64,000 bases of DNA, from contig NC_053494.1 in NCBI RefSeq assembly GCF_905171775.1, forward strand, positions 199,562,044 through 199,626,043. The letters run 5' to 3'. Position 1 is the first letter of the stretch. The number at the start of each line of letters is the position of its first letter. A program made the translations under genes and the position numbers. Below, one piece after another: positions 25,044-31,481 of this stretch. The stretch is from Rana temporaria (Eukaryota; Chordata; Amphibia; Anura; Ranidae). The notes under the pieces are model-generated. The model was given only the letters and a program-made list of their open reading frames with translations, did not search any database and was not told where the DNA came from.

Positions 25044-28000
25044 TAGATAGATAGAATTAAATTTTTTATAATAAATGTGAAAGATAATGTTACGCCGAGT
25101 AAATAGATACCAAACATGTCACGCTTTAAAATTGCGCACACTCATGGAATGGCGCCAAACTTCGGTACTTAAAAATCTTCATAGTCGACGCTTACAATTT
25201 TTTTACAGGTTACTATTTTCGAGTAATGCCGACAGCCGCGATTGCGGCTTTGTTTACTTCTGGTACCGGGCGTGACGTCATAACGTCGCACCCGGGCCTC
25301 TGACGGTCATAGAGATGACTGGTGACCATCAGGTCACCAGTCATCTCTATGCTTCCCAGCCAGCGCTGGCCGATTCGTTCTCTGGGCCCCCGATGGCACG
25401 GGAGAGCCCGGAGAAGCACCGGATGGCGGCGGGGAGGTTTGGGGGATGACACGTCCCCTCCCGCTGACTATATGAACGATCAAGCGGTGGAACTGCCGCT
25501 TTGATCGTTCTCATTGTGCAGAGAATTGGCGGCTGAAGACGGTGATATCTGAATGATGCCTGTAGCTGCACCCATCATTCAGATATCACCGCACAAAGCC
25601 AAGGACGTCCTCGGTTGTCAAGTGGTTAAAGAGCACCTGTCATTTCAGATCTATCGTGGCAGAGTCTCCACTCACCTGCTGTGTAGCAATTATTTTCCAA
25701 TTATAATTATTACAGTTTTCCTGTAAAAATAAAAAAAAGAACTTCTAGTAAAAGGATACAGATCTGGGAGAACTGAAGGCAGGTCTCACTGTAAGGAAGA
25801 CAAACAGATAAAATAAATATCATATACAAGCACAATCATGTTCTCATCACTCGATATAAATACAATAGAAAAGGTTGCCTTGGGTCTGGAAATCCAGAAT
25901 ACACTGCCAGGGTCTGGAGCACGAGATAACAAAGCTAAAGTTAAATATATTTACATTTTTTGTCTTCCACGTTTTCTTCCTTTGTCCTCAACATGTTAAT
26001 AAAATGTTTAACCACTTAACCCCCGGACCATATTGCTGCCCAAAGACCAGAGCACTTTTTGCGATTCGGGACTGCGTCGCTTTAACTGACAATTGCGCGG
26101 TCGTGCGACGTGGCACAAAATTGGCGTCCTTTTTTCCCCACAAATAGAGCTTTCTTTTGGTGGTATTTGATTACCTCTGCGGTTTTTATTTTTTGCGCTA
26201 TAAACAAAAATAGAGCGACAATTTTGAAATAAATGAATATTTTTTACTTTTTGCTGTAATAAATATCCCCCAAAAACATAAAAACAAGTTTTTTTTCCTC
26301 AGTTTAGGCCGATACGTATTATTCTACATATTTTTCGAAAAAAAATAAAAAAAAATAAAACCTCAATAAGCGTTTATTGATTGGTTTGCGCAAAAGTTAT
26401 AGCGTTTACAAAATAGGGGGTATTTTTATTAATATTTTTTTTTTTTTACTAGTAATGGCGGCGATCAGCGATTTTTTTTCGGTACTGCGACATTATGGCG
26501 GACACTTCTGACACATTTTTGGGACCATTGGCATTTTTATAGCGATCAGTGCTATAAAAATGCATTGGATTACTATAAAAATGCCACTGGCAGTGAAGGG
26601 GTTAACACTAGGGGGCGGGGAAGGGGTTACGTATGTCACTGGGTGTGTTCTTACTGTGGGCGGGGGGGGTGGCCTCACTAGGGGAAATCACTGATCCTCT
26701 GTTCATACATTGTATGAACAGAGGATCAGCATTTCCCCCCTGACAGGACCGGGAGCTGTGTGTTTACACACACAGCTCCCGGTCTCCGCTCTGTAATGAG
26801 CATTCCGCGCGCGCGTCCCTACTGGCCTGCGAGAGAGCCGACGTAGAGCTACGGGCTCTCGCGCAGGGGAGCCAACCTGCCGCCGTAAAACGACGTCGGC
26901 AAGTAGTTAACCACTTGTGGACCGGCCCATGTAGATATACGTCGGCAGAATGGCATGGACAGGCATAATCACGTAGCTGTACGTGGCCCTTTAAATGCCT
27001 GCCGTGTGGTCTTTAGCACGCAGCCGGCGGCGCGCTCGCGACCCTGCTGCCTTCCCCTTGAGTCGGACCGTGGGTCCCGCAGACTGAATCCCATTTTTTT
27101 TTTTAATTGGATATGTTTTATATGAAAATGTAAAAAAGTTTTTTTTCAATAGTGTAAAAAATAAAAACAGCAGAGGTGATCAAATACAAACCAAAAGAAA
27201 GCTCTATTTGTAGGGGGGGAAATTACGTAAATTTTATTTGGGTACAGTGTTGCATAACCGTACAATTGTCAGTTAAAGTAAAGCAGGCCATACACGGTCG
27301 AATTTCGAACAAATTTCAAACAAAAACAGAACGTTTTTTGTTTTTTTGTGATCAGATGATGCCACCATCGATTTTCGACATTTAGCCGACCAAACCTTCA
27401 TGTTACTACAGAAAATAATTTTCGTTGCCAGGAATATTCTTTTCTCTCCAGGAATTTTCTTTTCTTGCACATGCGCTTTTTTTTCCCCCCATTACATTTC
27501 TCGCACGATTCTTCCATCATTGATCAGAAAATCGTTTGTTTTTCAAAAAAAATTCCGATTCCTCAAATTTGATTGCTGCACGAAAAATCGGCTGTTGCTG
27601 CAGCCCACTAACGGTGCGAAATTCTTTCCGAAAAATTCTTTGATACGATTTCCGAAAGAAAATTCATTCGAAATTCGAACCGTGTATGGCCGGCTTAACG
27701 CGGTGCCGTATCGCAAAAAAAACGGCCTGGTTATTATGAAGGGAGGGGGAAAATCTTCCAGGGGTCAAGTGGATACATTTAGTACACATGATGCAATAAT
27801 AAAAAAAATAAAAATAATGATGCGTGGGTTTACTGAGAAGAGCTTAAGTTGGTTATCTTGTTACCAGCATAGTTTATACCAGGGCTCAGCAATCTGTGGC
27901 TGTCCAGTCCTTACCTCCTAACAAGCCCGGGCAACAATCCAGCAGCTGTTACTCTTCAGGCTGAGTGTGCCAACCAATACCAACCCTATGTAGTAATAAT

Positions 28001-31000
28001 CATGAAATATCAAATAGTAGTTGGTCACATGCAACCAGACTCTTCTGTAATGTTGAAGTTTTGTAGCTTCTCCAACCCACTTCTTCAGTTCTGGAGAAGC
28101 CATTGTCTTAGGCCCCTTTCACACCGTCCGACCATTGAGGTCCGCCTGACATATTTGTCGGCGGACCTGAACGGCCGCTCCATACTTCTCTACGGAGCGT
28201 CTGATGTCAGCGGAGACAGGTCCGCTGACATCAGACCCGATCAAATCAGATGGATGGCGATACGTCCCCAATCCGTCCATGGCGGATCGGATCAGATCTG
28301 ATGAAAACGCACATGCTGTGCGTTTTCATCAGATCGCTTCATAGGAGACAGCTGCGCTGCACAAGCCCCTCCCCACTCAGGGAGCAGAGAGGGACTTGTC
28401 ACCCGCCGGCTCAGCAGAGAAATACAGAACAGGTCCGGTGGAATGTGACTGCTACTCGCTATACTGTGACCTGGATGAAAAAATAAAAATAAAAAAAAAC
28501 CTTCACAGACGATAATTATGGAAGAATGTCATTTTTATTACACATCTGGGAGGAGCAACACAGGTGGATCTTGTATCATTTATTGTGTTAATTCTACTAC
28601 ATAAAAATTCAAGTAATAAAAGTTCACAAACCTCTTACTATCGATTTTAATAGCGATAAATCCTCCAGATGTGGCCTGTGCCACGCCTTCATCTTCCCAG
28701 CTCTCCGCCATCTGCACCGACTGTTCATCATCCCCTGTAAGTAGAGGAGATGATGAGTAACTGCGATGTACTATCTATACCAGTCCTGGGAAGGATGATG
28801 ACAGGGTATGACTGAGCTCTGAGACACACCGCCCCAGAGGGAGCCTAAATATAATAGGCCTTGTGTACACTCCATGTACAGACACAGCTGTCACACCACT
28901 GTCATCACATCATCAGGACTGTCATCACATTATCATGTTATATACTAAAGTCCAACTCCATCCCTTGTACAATCTGCTTTCCATCCACCACCAAATCTGT
29001 CATGCAAGGCCCTGCGCACTGCATACAAACTACATACATTGTTTACATTTGTGCTCTTTATATTCATTGAGGGGAAAAAAGGATTTGATCAGCTGCCGAT
29101 TTTGTACATTTGCCCCCCTGACAAAGAAATGATCAGTCTAGAATTGTCACAACGAGATTTCCCAGGGATCTTCTATACAGGGAACAAGCTGAGATTAGGA
29201 GCACTCGGACCCCGGTCCCTCTCTCCTCTCTCTCTCGGACCCCGGTCTCTCTCGGACCCCGGTCTCTCTCCTCCCCCTCTCGGACCCCGGTCCCTCTCTC
29301 CTCTCTCTCTCGGACCCCGGTCCCTCTCTCCTCTCTCTCTCGGCCCCCGGTCTCTCTCCTCCCCCTCTCGGACCCCGGTCTCTCTCCTCCCCCTCTCGGA
29401 CCCCGGTCTCTCTCCTCCCTCTCTCTCGGACCCCGGTCTCTCTCCTCCCTCTCTCTCGGACCCCCGGTCTCTCTCCTCCCTCTCTCTCGGACCCCGGTCT
29501 CTCTCCTCCCTCTCTCTCGGACCCCGGTCTCTCTCCTCTCCCTCTCGGACCCCGGTCTCTCTCCTCCCCCTCTCGGACCCCGGTCTCTCTCCTCTCCCTC
29601 TCGGACCCCGGTCTCTCTCCTCCCTCTCTCTCGGACCCCGGTCTCTCTCCTCCCTCTCTCTCGGACCCCGGTCTCTCTCCTCCCTCTCTCTCGGACCCCG
29701 GTCTCTCTCCTCCCTCTCTCTCGGACCCCGGTCTCTCTCCTCCCTCTCTCTCGGACCCCGGTCTCTCTCCTCCCTCTCTCTCGGACCCCGGTCTCTCTCC
29801 TCCCTCTCTCTCGGACCCCGGTCTCTCTCCTCCCTCTCTCTCGGACCCCGGTCTCTCTCCTCCCTCTCTCTCGGACCCCGGTCTCTCTCCTCCCTCTCTC
29901 TCGGACCCCGGTCTCTCTCCTCCCTCTCTCTCGGACCCCGGTCTCTCTCCTCCCTCTCTCTCGGACCCCGGTCTCTCTCCTCCCTCTCTCTCGGACCCCG
30001 GTCTCTCTCCTCCCTCTCTCTCGGACCCCGGTCTCTCTCCTCCCTCTCTCTCGGACCCCGGTCTCTCTCCTCCCTCTCTCTCGGACCCCGGTCTCTCTCC
30101 TCCCTCTCTCTCGGACCCCGGTCTCTCTCCTCCCTCTCTCTCGGACCCCGGTCTCTCTCCTCCCTCTCTCTCGGACCCCGGTCTCTCTCCTCCCTCTCTC
30201 TCGGACCCCGGTCTCTCTCCTCCCTCTCTCTCGGACCCCGGTCTCTCTCCTCCCTCTCTCTCGGACCCCGGTCTCTCTCCTCCCTCTCTCGGACCCCGGT
30301 CTCTCTCCTCCCTCTCTCGGACCCCGGTCTCTCTCTCCTCTCTCTCGGACCCCGGTCTCTCTCCTCCCCCTCTCGGACCCCGGTCTCTCTCCTCCCCCTC
30401 TCGGACCCCGGTCTCTCTCCTTCCCCTCTCGGACCCCGGTCTCTCTCCTTCCCCTCTCGTACCCCGGTCTCTCTCCTTCCCCTCTCGGACCCCGGTCTCT
30501 CTCCTTCCCCTCTCGGACCCCGGTCTCTCTCCTTCCCCTCTCGGACCCCGGTCTCTCTCCTTCCCCTCTCGGACCCCGGTCTCTCTCCTTCCCCTCTCGG
30601 ACCCCGGTCTCTCTCCTCCCTCTCTCTCGGACCCCGGTCTCTCTCCTTCCCCTCTCGTACCCCGGTCTCTCTCCTTCCCCTCTCGGACCCCGGTCTCTCT
30701 CCTCCCCCTCTCGGACCCCGGTCTCTCTCCTTCCCCTCTCGGACCCCGGTCTCTCTCCTTCCCCTCTCGGACCCCGGTCTCTCTCCTCTCCCTCTCTCTC
30801 GGACCCCGGTCTCTCTCCTTCCCCTCTCGTACCCCGGTCTCTCTCCTTCCCCTCTCGGACCCCGGTCTCTCTCCTCTCTCTCGGACCCCGGTCTCTCTCC
30901 TCCCTCTCTCGGACCCCGGTCTCTCTCTCGGACCCCTCTCTCTATCCCGGTCCTAGTCTGGGGCCCCCTGTGTGTCTATCATGTGTCCCGGAAGTCCACA

Positions 31001-31129
31001 CTGAGACTTGCACCCCCCATCCCGGTCAGACACACGCTTCCCCTCACCCGCCACAAAGACTACGAAGATGGAGCGCTTCTCCTTGGCCGCGGCTATGGCC
31101 TCCGGGATGGAGCCCTGAAACCACAGCAT
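503..31129 (-). CDS. ubxn4: UBX domain-containing protein 4 (erasin), complete gene, 13 coding exons
   Basis: UBXN4 is an ER-membrane adaptor that recruits the p97/VCP ATPase through its UBX domain and promotes ER-associated degradation (family knowledge). The 13 exons listed separately join in frame to 1536 nt, 511 residues plus stop; human UBXN4 is 508. Order: thioredoxin-like N-terminal domain (about 1-111, starting MLWFQGSIPEA), a poorly conserved linker (112-200), a charged coiled coil (about 202-317), the UBX domain (about 318-396) with the p97-binding F-P-R loop at 367-369, a hydrophobic membrane-embedded segment (about 413-436), and a conserved tail ending NNTWNGNSTQQM. All introns are GT-AG and phases match across every junction. 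No frameshift or stop was seen, so the gene looks functional. It shares a short promoter region with the TTC21 gene on the other strand. Confidence 0.95.
823..1462. mobile_element. family C MITE, copy 1, with TAT duplication
   Basis: The element starts GGGCCAGATTCAC and ends with its inverse, flanked by TAT on both sides (820-822 and 1463-1465). It is CpG-rich and has no coding capacity. Similar copies recur near 3586, 16809, 34300, 41852, 44475, 48603 and 53349. Confidence 0.8.
1463..2161. repeat. intronic stretch with hairpins and a family I palindrome
   Basis: No gene was seen. A hairpin formed by two copies of a CTTCTGGGAG-type arm lies at about 1735-1765. A family I palindrome pairing CAGCAGCTGCAG with TAGCTGCTG lies at about 2092-2120. 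The rest is unassigned. Confidence 0.4.
2162..3098 (-). mobile_element. family A (TTAA-flanked) DNA transposon, subfamily 2
   Basis: Runs from TTAA to AAGTGGTTAA, with the family's transposon-internal signature (CACAAATAGAGC-type block and AAACCAATCAAACGC-type block) in reverse. TTAA targets are typical of piggyBac and Kolobok elements; no transposase is present. The left border is approximate. Confidence 0.6.
3586..4252. mobile_element. family C MITE, copy 2, with internal 45-bp duplication
   Basis: Begins GCAGATCCAC and ends GTGGATCTGG. Positions 4081-4125 and 4126-4170 are a perfect tandem duplication of 45 bp beginning CCTGCCGTAA. Confidence 0.75.
4289..4500 (-). CDS. ubxn4: ubxn4 coding exon 12, membrane-embedded segment
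   Basis: Encodes residues 397-466. It contains the hydrophobic run WGFLGTLVYPLLAVWRFI that corresponds to the ER intramembrane hairpin of human UBXN4, then a Ser/Pro/Gln-rich linker. The acceptor is CTTTCACAG and the donor GTAAGTGA; it leaves a phase-2 codon. Confidence 0.95.
4834..4965 (-). CDS. ubxn4: ubxn4 coding exon 11, C-terminal half of UBX domain
   Basis: Encodes residues 353-396, starting TVGSTYGNFSLATMFPRREF. The F-P-R triplet is the p97-contacting loop of UBX domains. 132 nt, phase 0 at both ends, flanked by GCTTGCAG and GTAAGTCT. The 333-bp intron between this exon and exon 12 holds nothing recognisable. Confidence 0.95.
5103..6042 (-). mobile_element. family A TTAA element, full-length copy
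   Basis: Bounded by TTAACCACTT and AAGTGGTTAA, so the TTAA target is duplicated and the termini are inverted. The inner sequence is the standard roughly 940-bp non-coding body of the family, in reverse. A 16-base C run lies near 5149. Confidence 0.8.
6043..6746. repeat. intron 10 stretch, includes a family J fragment
   Basis: About 6655-6735 resembles the inner end of family J (a CTCTATGCA/TGCACAGAG hairpin followed by AGCAGGTAACT). The remainder is unassigned and shows no coding similarity. Confidence 0.4.
6747..7744. mobile_element. family A fold-back pair (two 5' halves head to head)
   Basis: A forward left half (6747 to about 7308) is followed directly by a reversed left half (about 7310-7744), each starting at a TTAACCACTT-type end (the right one decayed to GGTAAA). 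The normal right half is missing, so the unit is a large imperfect palindrome. Confidence 0.75.
7745..8126. other. unassigned intronic sequence
   Basis: Nothing recognisable was seen apart from A-rich runs at the left end. Confidence 0.4.
8127..8725 (+). mobile_element. hAT-like non-autonomous element
   Basis: Ends TAGGGCCGAAACAACTAA and GGTTGCAGCCCTA. It is flanked by near-identical 8-mers AAAAGATG and AAAATATG, the 8-bp duplication typical of hAT transposons. The TCGATTA-rich ends are shared with the inverted copy at 9118. Confidence 0.75.
8726..9117. other. unassigned intronic sequence between two hAT copies
   Basis: No gene or clear repeat was seen. Confidence 0.4.
9118..9519 (-). mobile_element. 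hAT-like element, inverted copy, truncated
   Basis: Starts TAGGGCTGCAACTAAC and is the reverse of the 8127 copy over about 400 bp. It breaks off at 9519, where a Tc1-like end begins at a TA. Confidence 0.7.
9521..9705 (+). mobile_element. Tc1/mariner-like element end fragment
   Basis: Begins CAGTGGGGATCGAAAGTTTG right after TA, a familiar Tc1-type terminus in fish and frogs. Only the terminal region is left; the other end is missing. Confidence 0.55.
9706..9990. repeat. family K palindromic repeat
   Basis: Contains CTACAGTTAAGCCTA facing TTACCTGTAGG and a CTCCTTAACC/GGTTAAGGAG hairpin, and ends ACAACCGCTTTAA. Relatives occur at about 23365, 55575 and 56560. Confidence 0.5.
10030..10132 (-). 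CDS. ubxn4: ubxn4 coding exon 10, N-terminal half of UBX domain
   Basis: Encodes residues 318-352, including ARIQFRLPDGSS, the first UBX beta strands. Acceptor CTTCTCAG, donor GTTTGTCT. 103 nt, entering in phase 2 and leaving in phase 0. Confidence 0.94.
10133..10822. other. unassigned intron 9 sequence
   Basis: No coding similarity or clear repeat boundary was seen. Stretches about CAAGGCATCC and CAAGGCACGCC suggest a decayed repeat. Confidence 0.35.
10823..11248. mobile_element. family J MITE-like element
   Basis: Begins TTAAAGGGGTTGTAAAG and ends TGTCCCTTTAA. Inside is a CTCTGTGCA/TGCACAGAG hairpin followed by a donor-like AGGCAAGTATG. Confidence 0.6.
11464..11591 (-). CDS. ubxn4: ubxn4 coding exon 9, coiled-coil region
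   Basis: Encodes residues 276-317, beginning DRADRAARYAEKKEE, a charged helix matching the DRAERAARFAKTKEE region of human UBXN4. Acceptor CTCAAAAG, donor GTGATTTT; it ends in phase 2 (AG). Confidence 0.92.
11592..12570. repeat. intron 8 with a decayed family A relative
   Basis: About 11780-12240 resembles a diverged family A copy (CCACCTTCATGACCAG, ATACTGATAC and CGGTGATCAGCG blocks). The rest is unassigned. Confidence 0.4.
12571..12735 (-). CDS. ubxn4: ubxn4 coding exon 8, coiled-coil region
   Basis: Encodes residues 221-275 (KEIKREIERRKMGKD to RIRQQIAQ), a long Arg/Lys/Glu-rich helix collinear with human UBXN4. 165 nt, phase 0 at both ends; acceptor TTCATGCAG, donor GTGAGTTA. Confidence 0.95.
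12736..13185. other. unassigned intron 7 sequence
   Basis: No gene was seen. There is a C run near 12988. Confidence 0.35.
13186..13749. mobile_element. family D TA-flanked MITE, copy 1
   Basis: Ends CCGTATTTATCGGCGTATA and GATAAATACGG with TA on both sides. A long inner hairpin pairs the GCGCAGTACACTCG arm with CGAGTGTACTGCGC. Tandem GACGCCGGACCC-type blocks lie near 13480-13620. No transposase. Confidence 0.8.
13752..14833 (-). pseudogene. Tc1-like transposon with decayed transposase
   Basis: Reverse-strand Tc1 sequence. A residual frame at 14296-14508 (minus) encodes the transposase core region with MLWGCFSAAGT. The coding frame is broken by stops. The segment between about 14772 and 14780 marks an internal deletion joining mid-transposase to the terminal TGTACATGTGATTTT region. 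It is not active. Confidence 0.75.
14834..15240. mobile_element. family H MITE (TTAAAGCGGAGTTCC end)
   Basis: Begins AAAGCGGAGTTCCAACC. The whole body occurs in reverse at 54166-54630 with high identity, including a GGCATTTCCAGATGAG block. The right end here is eroded. Confidence 0.65.
15491..15545 (-). CDS. ubxn4: ubxn4 coding exon 7, short coiled-coil exon
   Basis: A 55-nt exon encoding VMQKLEQKQEEKKKEEHE (residues 202-220 with the split codon), aligned with the LTKKLEERREEKRKEEEQ segment of the human protein. Acceptor TTATTTTAG, donor GTAGGAAG. Phases fit exons 6 and 8 exactly. Confidence 0.88.
15546..16298. other. unassigned intron 6 sequence
   Basis: No gene was seen. About 15935-15955 holds GGGGCTATAAATAGG, a TATA-box-like site that may belong to an unrecognised transposon. 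Confidence 0.35.
16299..16516. mobile_element. short MITE (TTAAAGCGGAAGTAAACCC end)
   Basis: Inverted ends TTAAAGCGGAAGTAAACCC and GGGTTTACTTCCACTTTAA enclose about 200 bp without coding capacity. Confidence 0.65.
16809..17492. mobile_element. family C MITE, copy 3
   Basis: Starts GGCCCGGATTCACATAC and ends GTGAATCCGGGCC. It is inserted immediately upstream of the hammerhead-like sequence; the outer flanks are TTA and TAT. Confidence 0.78.
17501..17561 (+). ncRNA. putative type I hammerhead ribozyme
   Basis: The core has CTGAAGA (512-518 of this kilobase, matching CUGANGA), stem II GTGAG/CTTAC (17519-17523 with 17530-17534; one G-U pair) closed by a 6-nt loop, then GAAG and the self-complementary CGCG, then TT as the cleavage dinucleotide (17543-17544). 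Stem I has a proximal helix ACCC/GGGT (17508-17511 with 17545-17548), an internal loop, and a distal helix TGCATC/GATGCA (17501-17506 with 17556-17561). The very short stem III fits dimeric amphibian and schistosome hammerheads. GAAG instead of GAAA may weaken it. Confidence 0.6.
17562..18067. other. sequence downstream of the hammerhead, possibly the same retroelement
   Basis: AT-rich and non-coding, with A/T runs near 17905-17970. No similarity was recognised. Confidence 0.3.
18068..19049 (+). mobile_element. family A TTAA element, full-length copy
   Basis: Runs from TTAACCACTTAAGGACCGG to GGGAAGTGGTTAA. This is a good reference copy of the family: 982 bp including both TTAAs, non-coding, with AT-rich left and GC-rich, hairpin-rich right halves. 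Confidence 0.85.
19242..19350 (-). CDS. ubxn4: ubxn4 coding exon 6, linker
   Basis: Encodes residues 166-201, an acidic linker ending EEEITEKVER that leads into the coiled coil. Acceptor CTCTGTAG, donor GTCAGCCC. 109 nt with matching phases. Sequence conservation is low, as in other vertebrates; placement rests on phase, position and the conserved end. Confidence 0.85.
19443..19605 (-). CDS. ubxn4: ubxn4 coding exon 5, variable linker
   Basis: Encodes residues 112-165, starting MHTGDN and rich in Pro, Ser and Thr. It follows the thioredoxin-like domain, where the human protein also continues with MH. Acceptor CATCTTTAG equivalent, donor GTTAGAAT. The intron to exon 6 is only 92 bp. Confidence 0.82.
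19797..20044 (+). mobile_element. family F MITE (GTGCACACGATCG end), partial
   Basis: Matches the F elements at 33636 and 37220, sharing AAGTCGACGCATGCTTGGAA and TTTTACGTCACCGCGTTCTG. It ends CGTGTGTACGCGGC. Confidence 0.6.
20045..21084. repeat. intron 4 stretch with family I and J pieces
   Basis: A family I unit at about 20260-20410 has a consensus donor CAGGTAAGT at 20321-20329. A family J relative occupies about 20500-20835 with its CTCTGTGCA hairpin and a CAGGCAAGTAA. No gene was seen. Confidence 0.45.
21085..21776. mobile_element. family A fold-back derivative
   Basis: A forward left end (TTAACCACTTAAGAACCGG) to about 21300 is followed by unrelated sequence and then a reversed left end finishing GGAAAGTGGCTAAA. 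The right half is absent, as in the 6747-7744 copy. Confidence 0.6.
21777..22183. other. unassigned intron 4 sequence
   Basis: Contains several AACTAAAAT-type near repeats at 21815-21930 and nothing else recognisable. Confidence 0.35.
22184..22302 (-). CDS. ubxn4: ubxn4 coding exon 4, thioredoxin-like domain
   Basis: Encodes residues 72-111: VVCVPSSFFIGDNGIPLEVI and the following helix up to KVKQ, nearly identical to human UBXN4. 119 nt, acceptor TCCTTTAG, donor GTGCTGTG. Confidence 0.96.
22303..22879. other. unassigned intron 3 sequence
   Basis: A possible decayed transposon. No coding similarity was seen. Confidence 0.3.
22880..23364. mobile_element. family J element
   Basis: Starts TTAAAGAGGTTGTAAAGG and ends ACACTTTAAAG. 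Inside are a CACTTTAATGCA palindrome, a CTCTGTGCA/TGCACAGTG hairpin and a donor-like GAGGTAAGT at 23316-23324. Confidence 0.6.
23365..23735. repeat. family K element with internal palindromic insert
   Basis: Contains the TATAGGTAAGCCTATA palindrome and the CTCCTAAACTTGC block of family K, then a segment shared with about 35650-35880 (TGCTAGCAGCATCTTT, GCCCATTGAAAT). Confidence 0.5.
23736..24952. repeat. intron 3 stretch with a hAT-like remnant
   Basis: About 24536-24840 begins CAGGGTGGATAAAAATCGAC, resembling a hAT end known from tetrapod genomes; the rest is unassigned. No exon was found. Confidence 0.35.
24953..25040. repeat. (TA)n microsatellite followed by GATA repeats
   Basis: About 80 bp of uninterrupted TA dinucleotides, then GAGATAGATAGATAGA. 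Confidence 0.95.
25200..25630. mobile_element. TTAA-type element right end with strong hairpins
   Basis: Ends GTCAAGTGGTTAAAG. It contains perfect hairpins: AGAGATGACTGGTGACC with its inverse (about 25311-25351), GATCAAGCGG/CCGCTTTGATC, and GGTGATATCTGAATGATG with its inverse (about 25539-25591). The left boundary is unclear. Confidence 0.5.
25760..25788 (-). CDS. ubxn4: ubxn4 coding exon 3, 29-nt micro-exon-like exon
   Basis: A 29-nt exon encoding ETCLQFSQI with split codons on both sides. It bridges exons 2 and 4 exactly (IDSKS-ETCLQFSQI-YPVV), matching human KSEACLQFSQIYPVV. Acceptor TTCCTTACAG, donor GTATCCTT. Automated predictors could easily miss it. Confidence 0.9.
25789..26007. other. 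intron 2 sequence beside exon 3
   Basis: No feature was recognised. Confidence 0.35.
26008..26910 (+). mobile_element. family A TTAA element, copy abutting another at a shared TTAA
   Basis: From TTAACCACTTAACCCCCGG to GGCAAGTAGTTAA. The terminal TTAA (26907-26910) also starts the next element. The GC-rich right part has a CCTCTGTTCATACA/TGTATGAACAGAGG hairpin. Confidence 0.8.
26907..27770 (-). mobile_element. second TTAA element, split by a PIF-like MITE
   Basis: Starts TTAACCACTTGTGGACCGG and resumes after the insertion at 27699 with the GCGGTGCCGTATCGC block of family A, ending near GGTCAAGTGGA. Orientation is reverse. Confidence 0.65.
27282..27695. mobile_element. PIF/Harbinger-like MITE, TAA target duplication
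   Basis: Inverted ends AGCAGGCCATACACGG and CCGTGTATGGCCGGCT are flanked by TAA on both sides (27279-27281 and 27696-27698). 414 bp, rich in AATTCGAAC-type and TTTCGAA-type motifs, non-coding. Confidence 0.8.
27771..28106. other. unassigned intron 1 sequence
   Basis: No gene or repeat boundary was seen. Confidence 0.3.
28107..28340. mobile_element. family G MITE (CCCCTTTCACAC end)
   Basis: Palindromic: GGTCCGCCTGAC faces GTCGGCGGACC, GATGTCAGCGG faces CCGCTGACATC, and ATCAGATCTGATGAAAACGC faces GCGTTTTCATCAGATC. A second copy is split at about 44325-44970. Confidence 0.6.
28632..28734 (-). CDS. ubxn4: ubxn4 coding exon 2, thioredoxin-like domain
   Basis: Encodes residues 28-61: DDEQSVQMAESWEDEGVAQA then FIAIKIDSK. 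The donor used is AGAG/GTTTGTG; an alternative GTAAGAG 10 nt upstream would break the frame with exon 3. Acceptor CTTACAG. Confidence 0.93.
28735..29189. other. ubxn4 intron 1, unique-looking part
   Basis: No gene was seen. A CTGTCATCACATTATCATG region contains short imperfect repeats of TCATCACAT. Confidence 0.35.
29190..30955. repeat. minisatellite of 28- and 30-bp units in ubxn4 intron 1
   Basis: About 60 head-to-tail units built on GGACCCCGGTCTCTCTCCTC followed by a pyrimidine tail. The central block (about 29610-30285) is more than 20 identical 30-bp units. The left and right edges mix 28-bp variants with CTCC or TTCC tails. One strand is about 85 percent pyrimidine. No frame contains a stop, which creates a long spurious open frame. 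Confidence 0.95.
31048..31129 (-). CDS. ubxn4: ubxn4 coding exon 1 with start codon
   Basis: Starts ATGCTGTGGTTTCAGGG and encodes MLWFQGSIPEAIAAAKEK to VFVVFVAG, matching the human N terminus. 82 nt, ending in phase 1 at donor GTGAGGGG. The start is fixed by similarity to the human start. Confidence 0.95.
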
Positions 31130-31192
31130 GTCCCCAGCTGCTATCAAGGCGATTCGGACACACAGCGATGACGAGGCGGACAGAACCAACAA

Positions 31193-31200
31193 GACGTCAT
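31193..31200. promoter_or_regulatory. CRE-like site (GACGTCAT)
   Basis: GACGTCAT is one base from the CREB/ATF palindrome TGACGTCA and sits 64 bp upstream of the ubxn4 start codon. The ACGT core also suits ATF6/XBP1-type factors, which would fit an ER-stress gene, but that is inference. Confidence 0.35.
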
Positions 31201-31280
31201 CACGCCGTACGTACACCCCCTCACAGGCCGTCCGGGAACGCCCCTGTGCGAAGTCCTAGCAGAGGCACGCCCCCTAGCTT

Positions 31281-31294
31281 GTTGTCATGGTGAC
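31281..31294. promoter_or_regulatory. RFX X-box-like palindrome (GTTGTCATGGTGAC)
   Basis: GTTGTCATGGTGAC closely matches the RFX-factor X-box GTTGCCATGGCAAC that controls ciliary genes. It lies 187 bp upstream of the TTC21 start codon, a usual position for X-boxes of intraflagellar transport genes. The half-sites are mirror-related around CATG. Confidence 0.65.
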
Positions 31295-31360
31295 AGACGC
31301 CGCGGCTGAGGCTGGAGGTTTATTTAATTTTGGTCTCCAGTAAAATGTCGGGCGCTGTAG

Positions 31361-31372
31361 TGGGGGCGGGGC
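31361..31372. promoter_or_regulatory. GC box (Sp/KLF type)
   Basis: TGGGGGCGGGGC is a consensus GC box about 110 bp upstream of the TTC21 start codon. A second GC-box-like CACGCCCCC lies at about 31267-31275. Confidence 0.5.
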
Positions 31373-31481
31373 TGAGTGTCGTGTGTCCGGGGCGGATTCA
31401 GAGGAGCGGTCCTCCAGCTGTGTGTATTCCGCTATCATCCCCAGTCCTGAGCGAGACACATCTGCCGGGCACAGCAGCATC

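Larger units (their letters stand above)
31130..31481. promoter_or_regulatory. bidirectional promoter between ubxn4 and ttc21b-like gene
   Basis: Only 352 bp separate the two divergent start codons, so both 5' UTRs and both core promoters must lie here or overlap the exons. The segment is CpG-rich, has no TATA box at a useful position, and carries GC boxes, a CRE-like site and an X-box-like palindrome. No transposon was recognised in it, in contrast to almost everything around it, which suggests selection against insertions. Confidence 0.8.

Noticed and set aside
28632..28642. Alternative ubxn4 exon 2 donor GTAAGAG
   Set aside because: It would leave phase 1 and break the frame into exon 3; the donor GTTTGTG gives the conserved IDSKSETCLQ junction.
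29039..31171. A 710-codon open frame on the plus strand
   Set aside because: It is the minisatellite read in frame, with repeated SLSLGPR-type units and no stop codon in any frame; it then runs antisense through ubxn4 exon 1.
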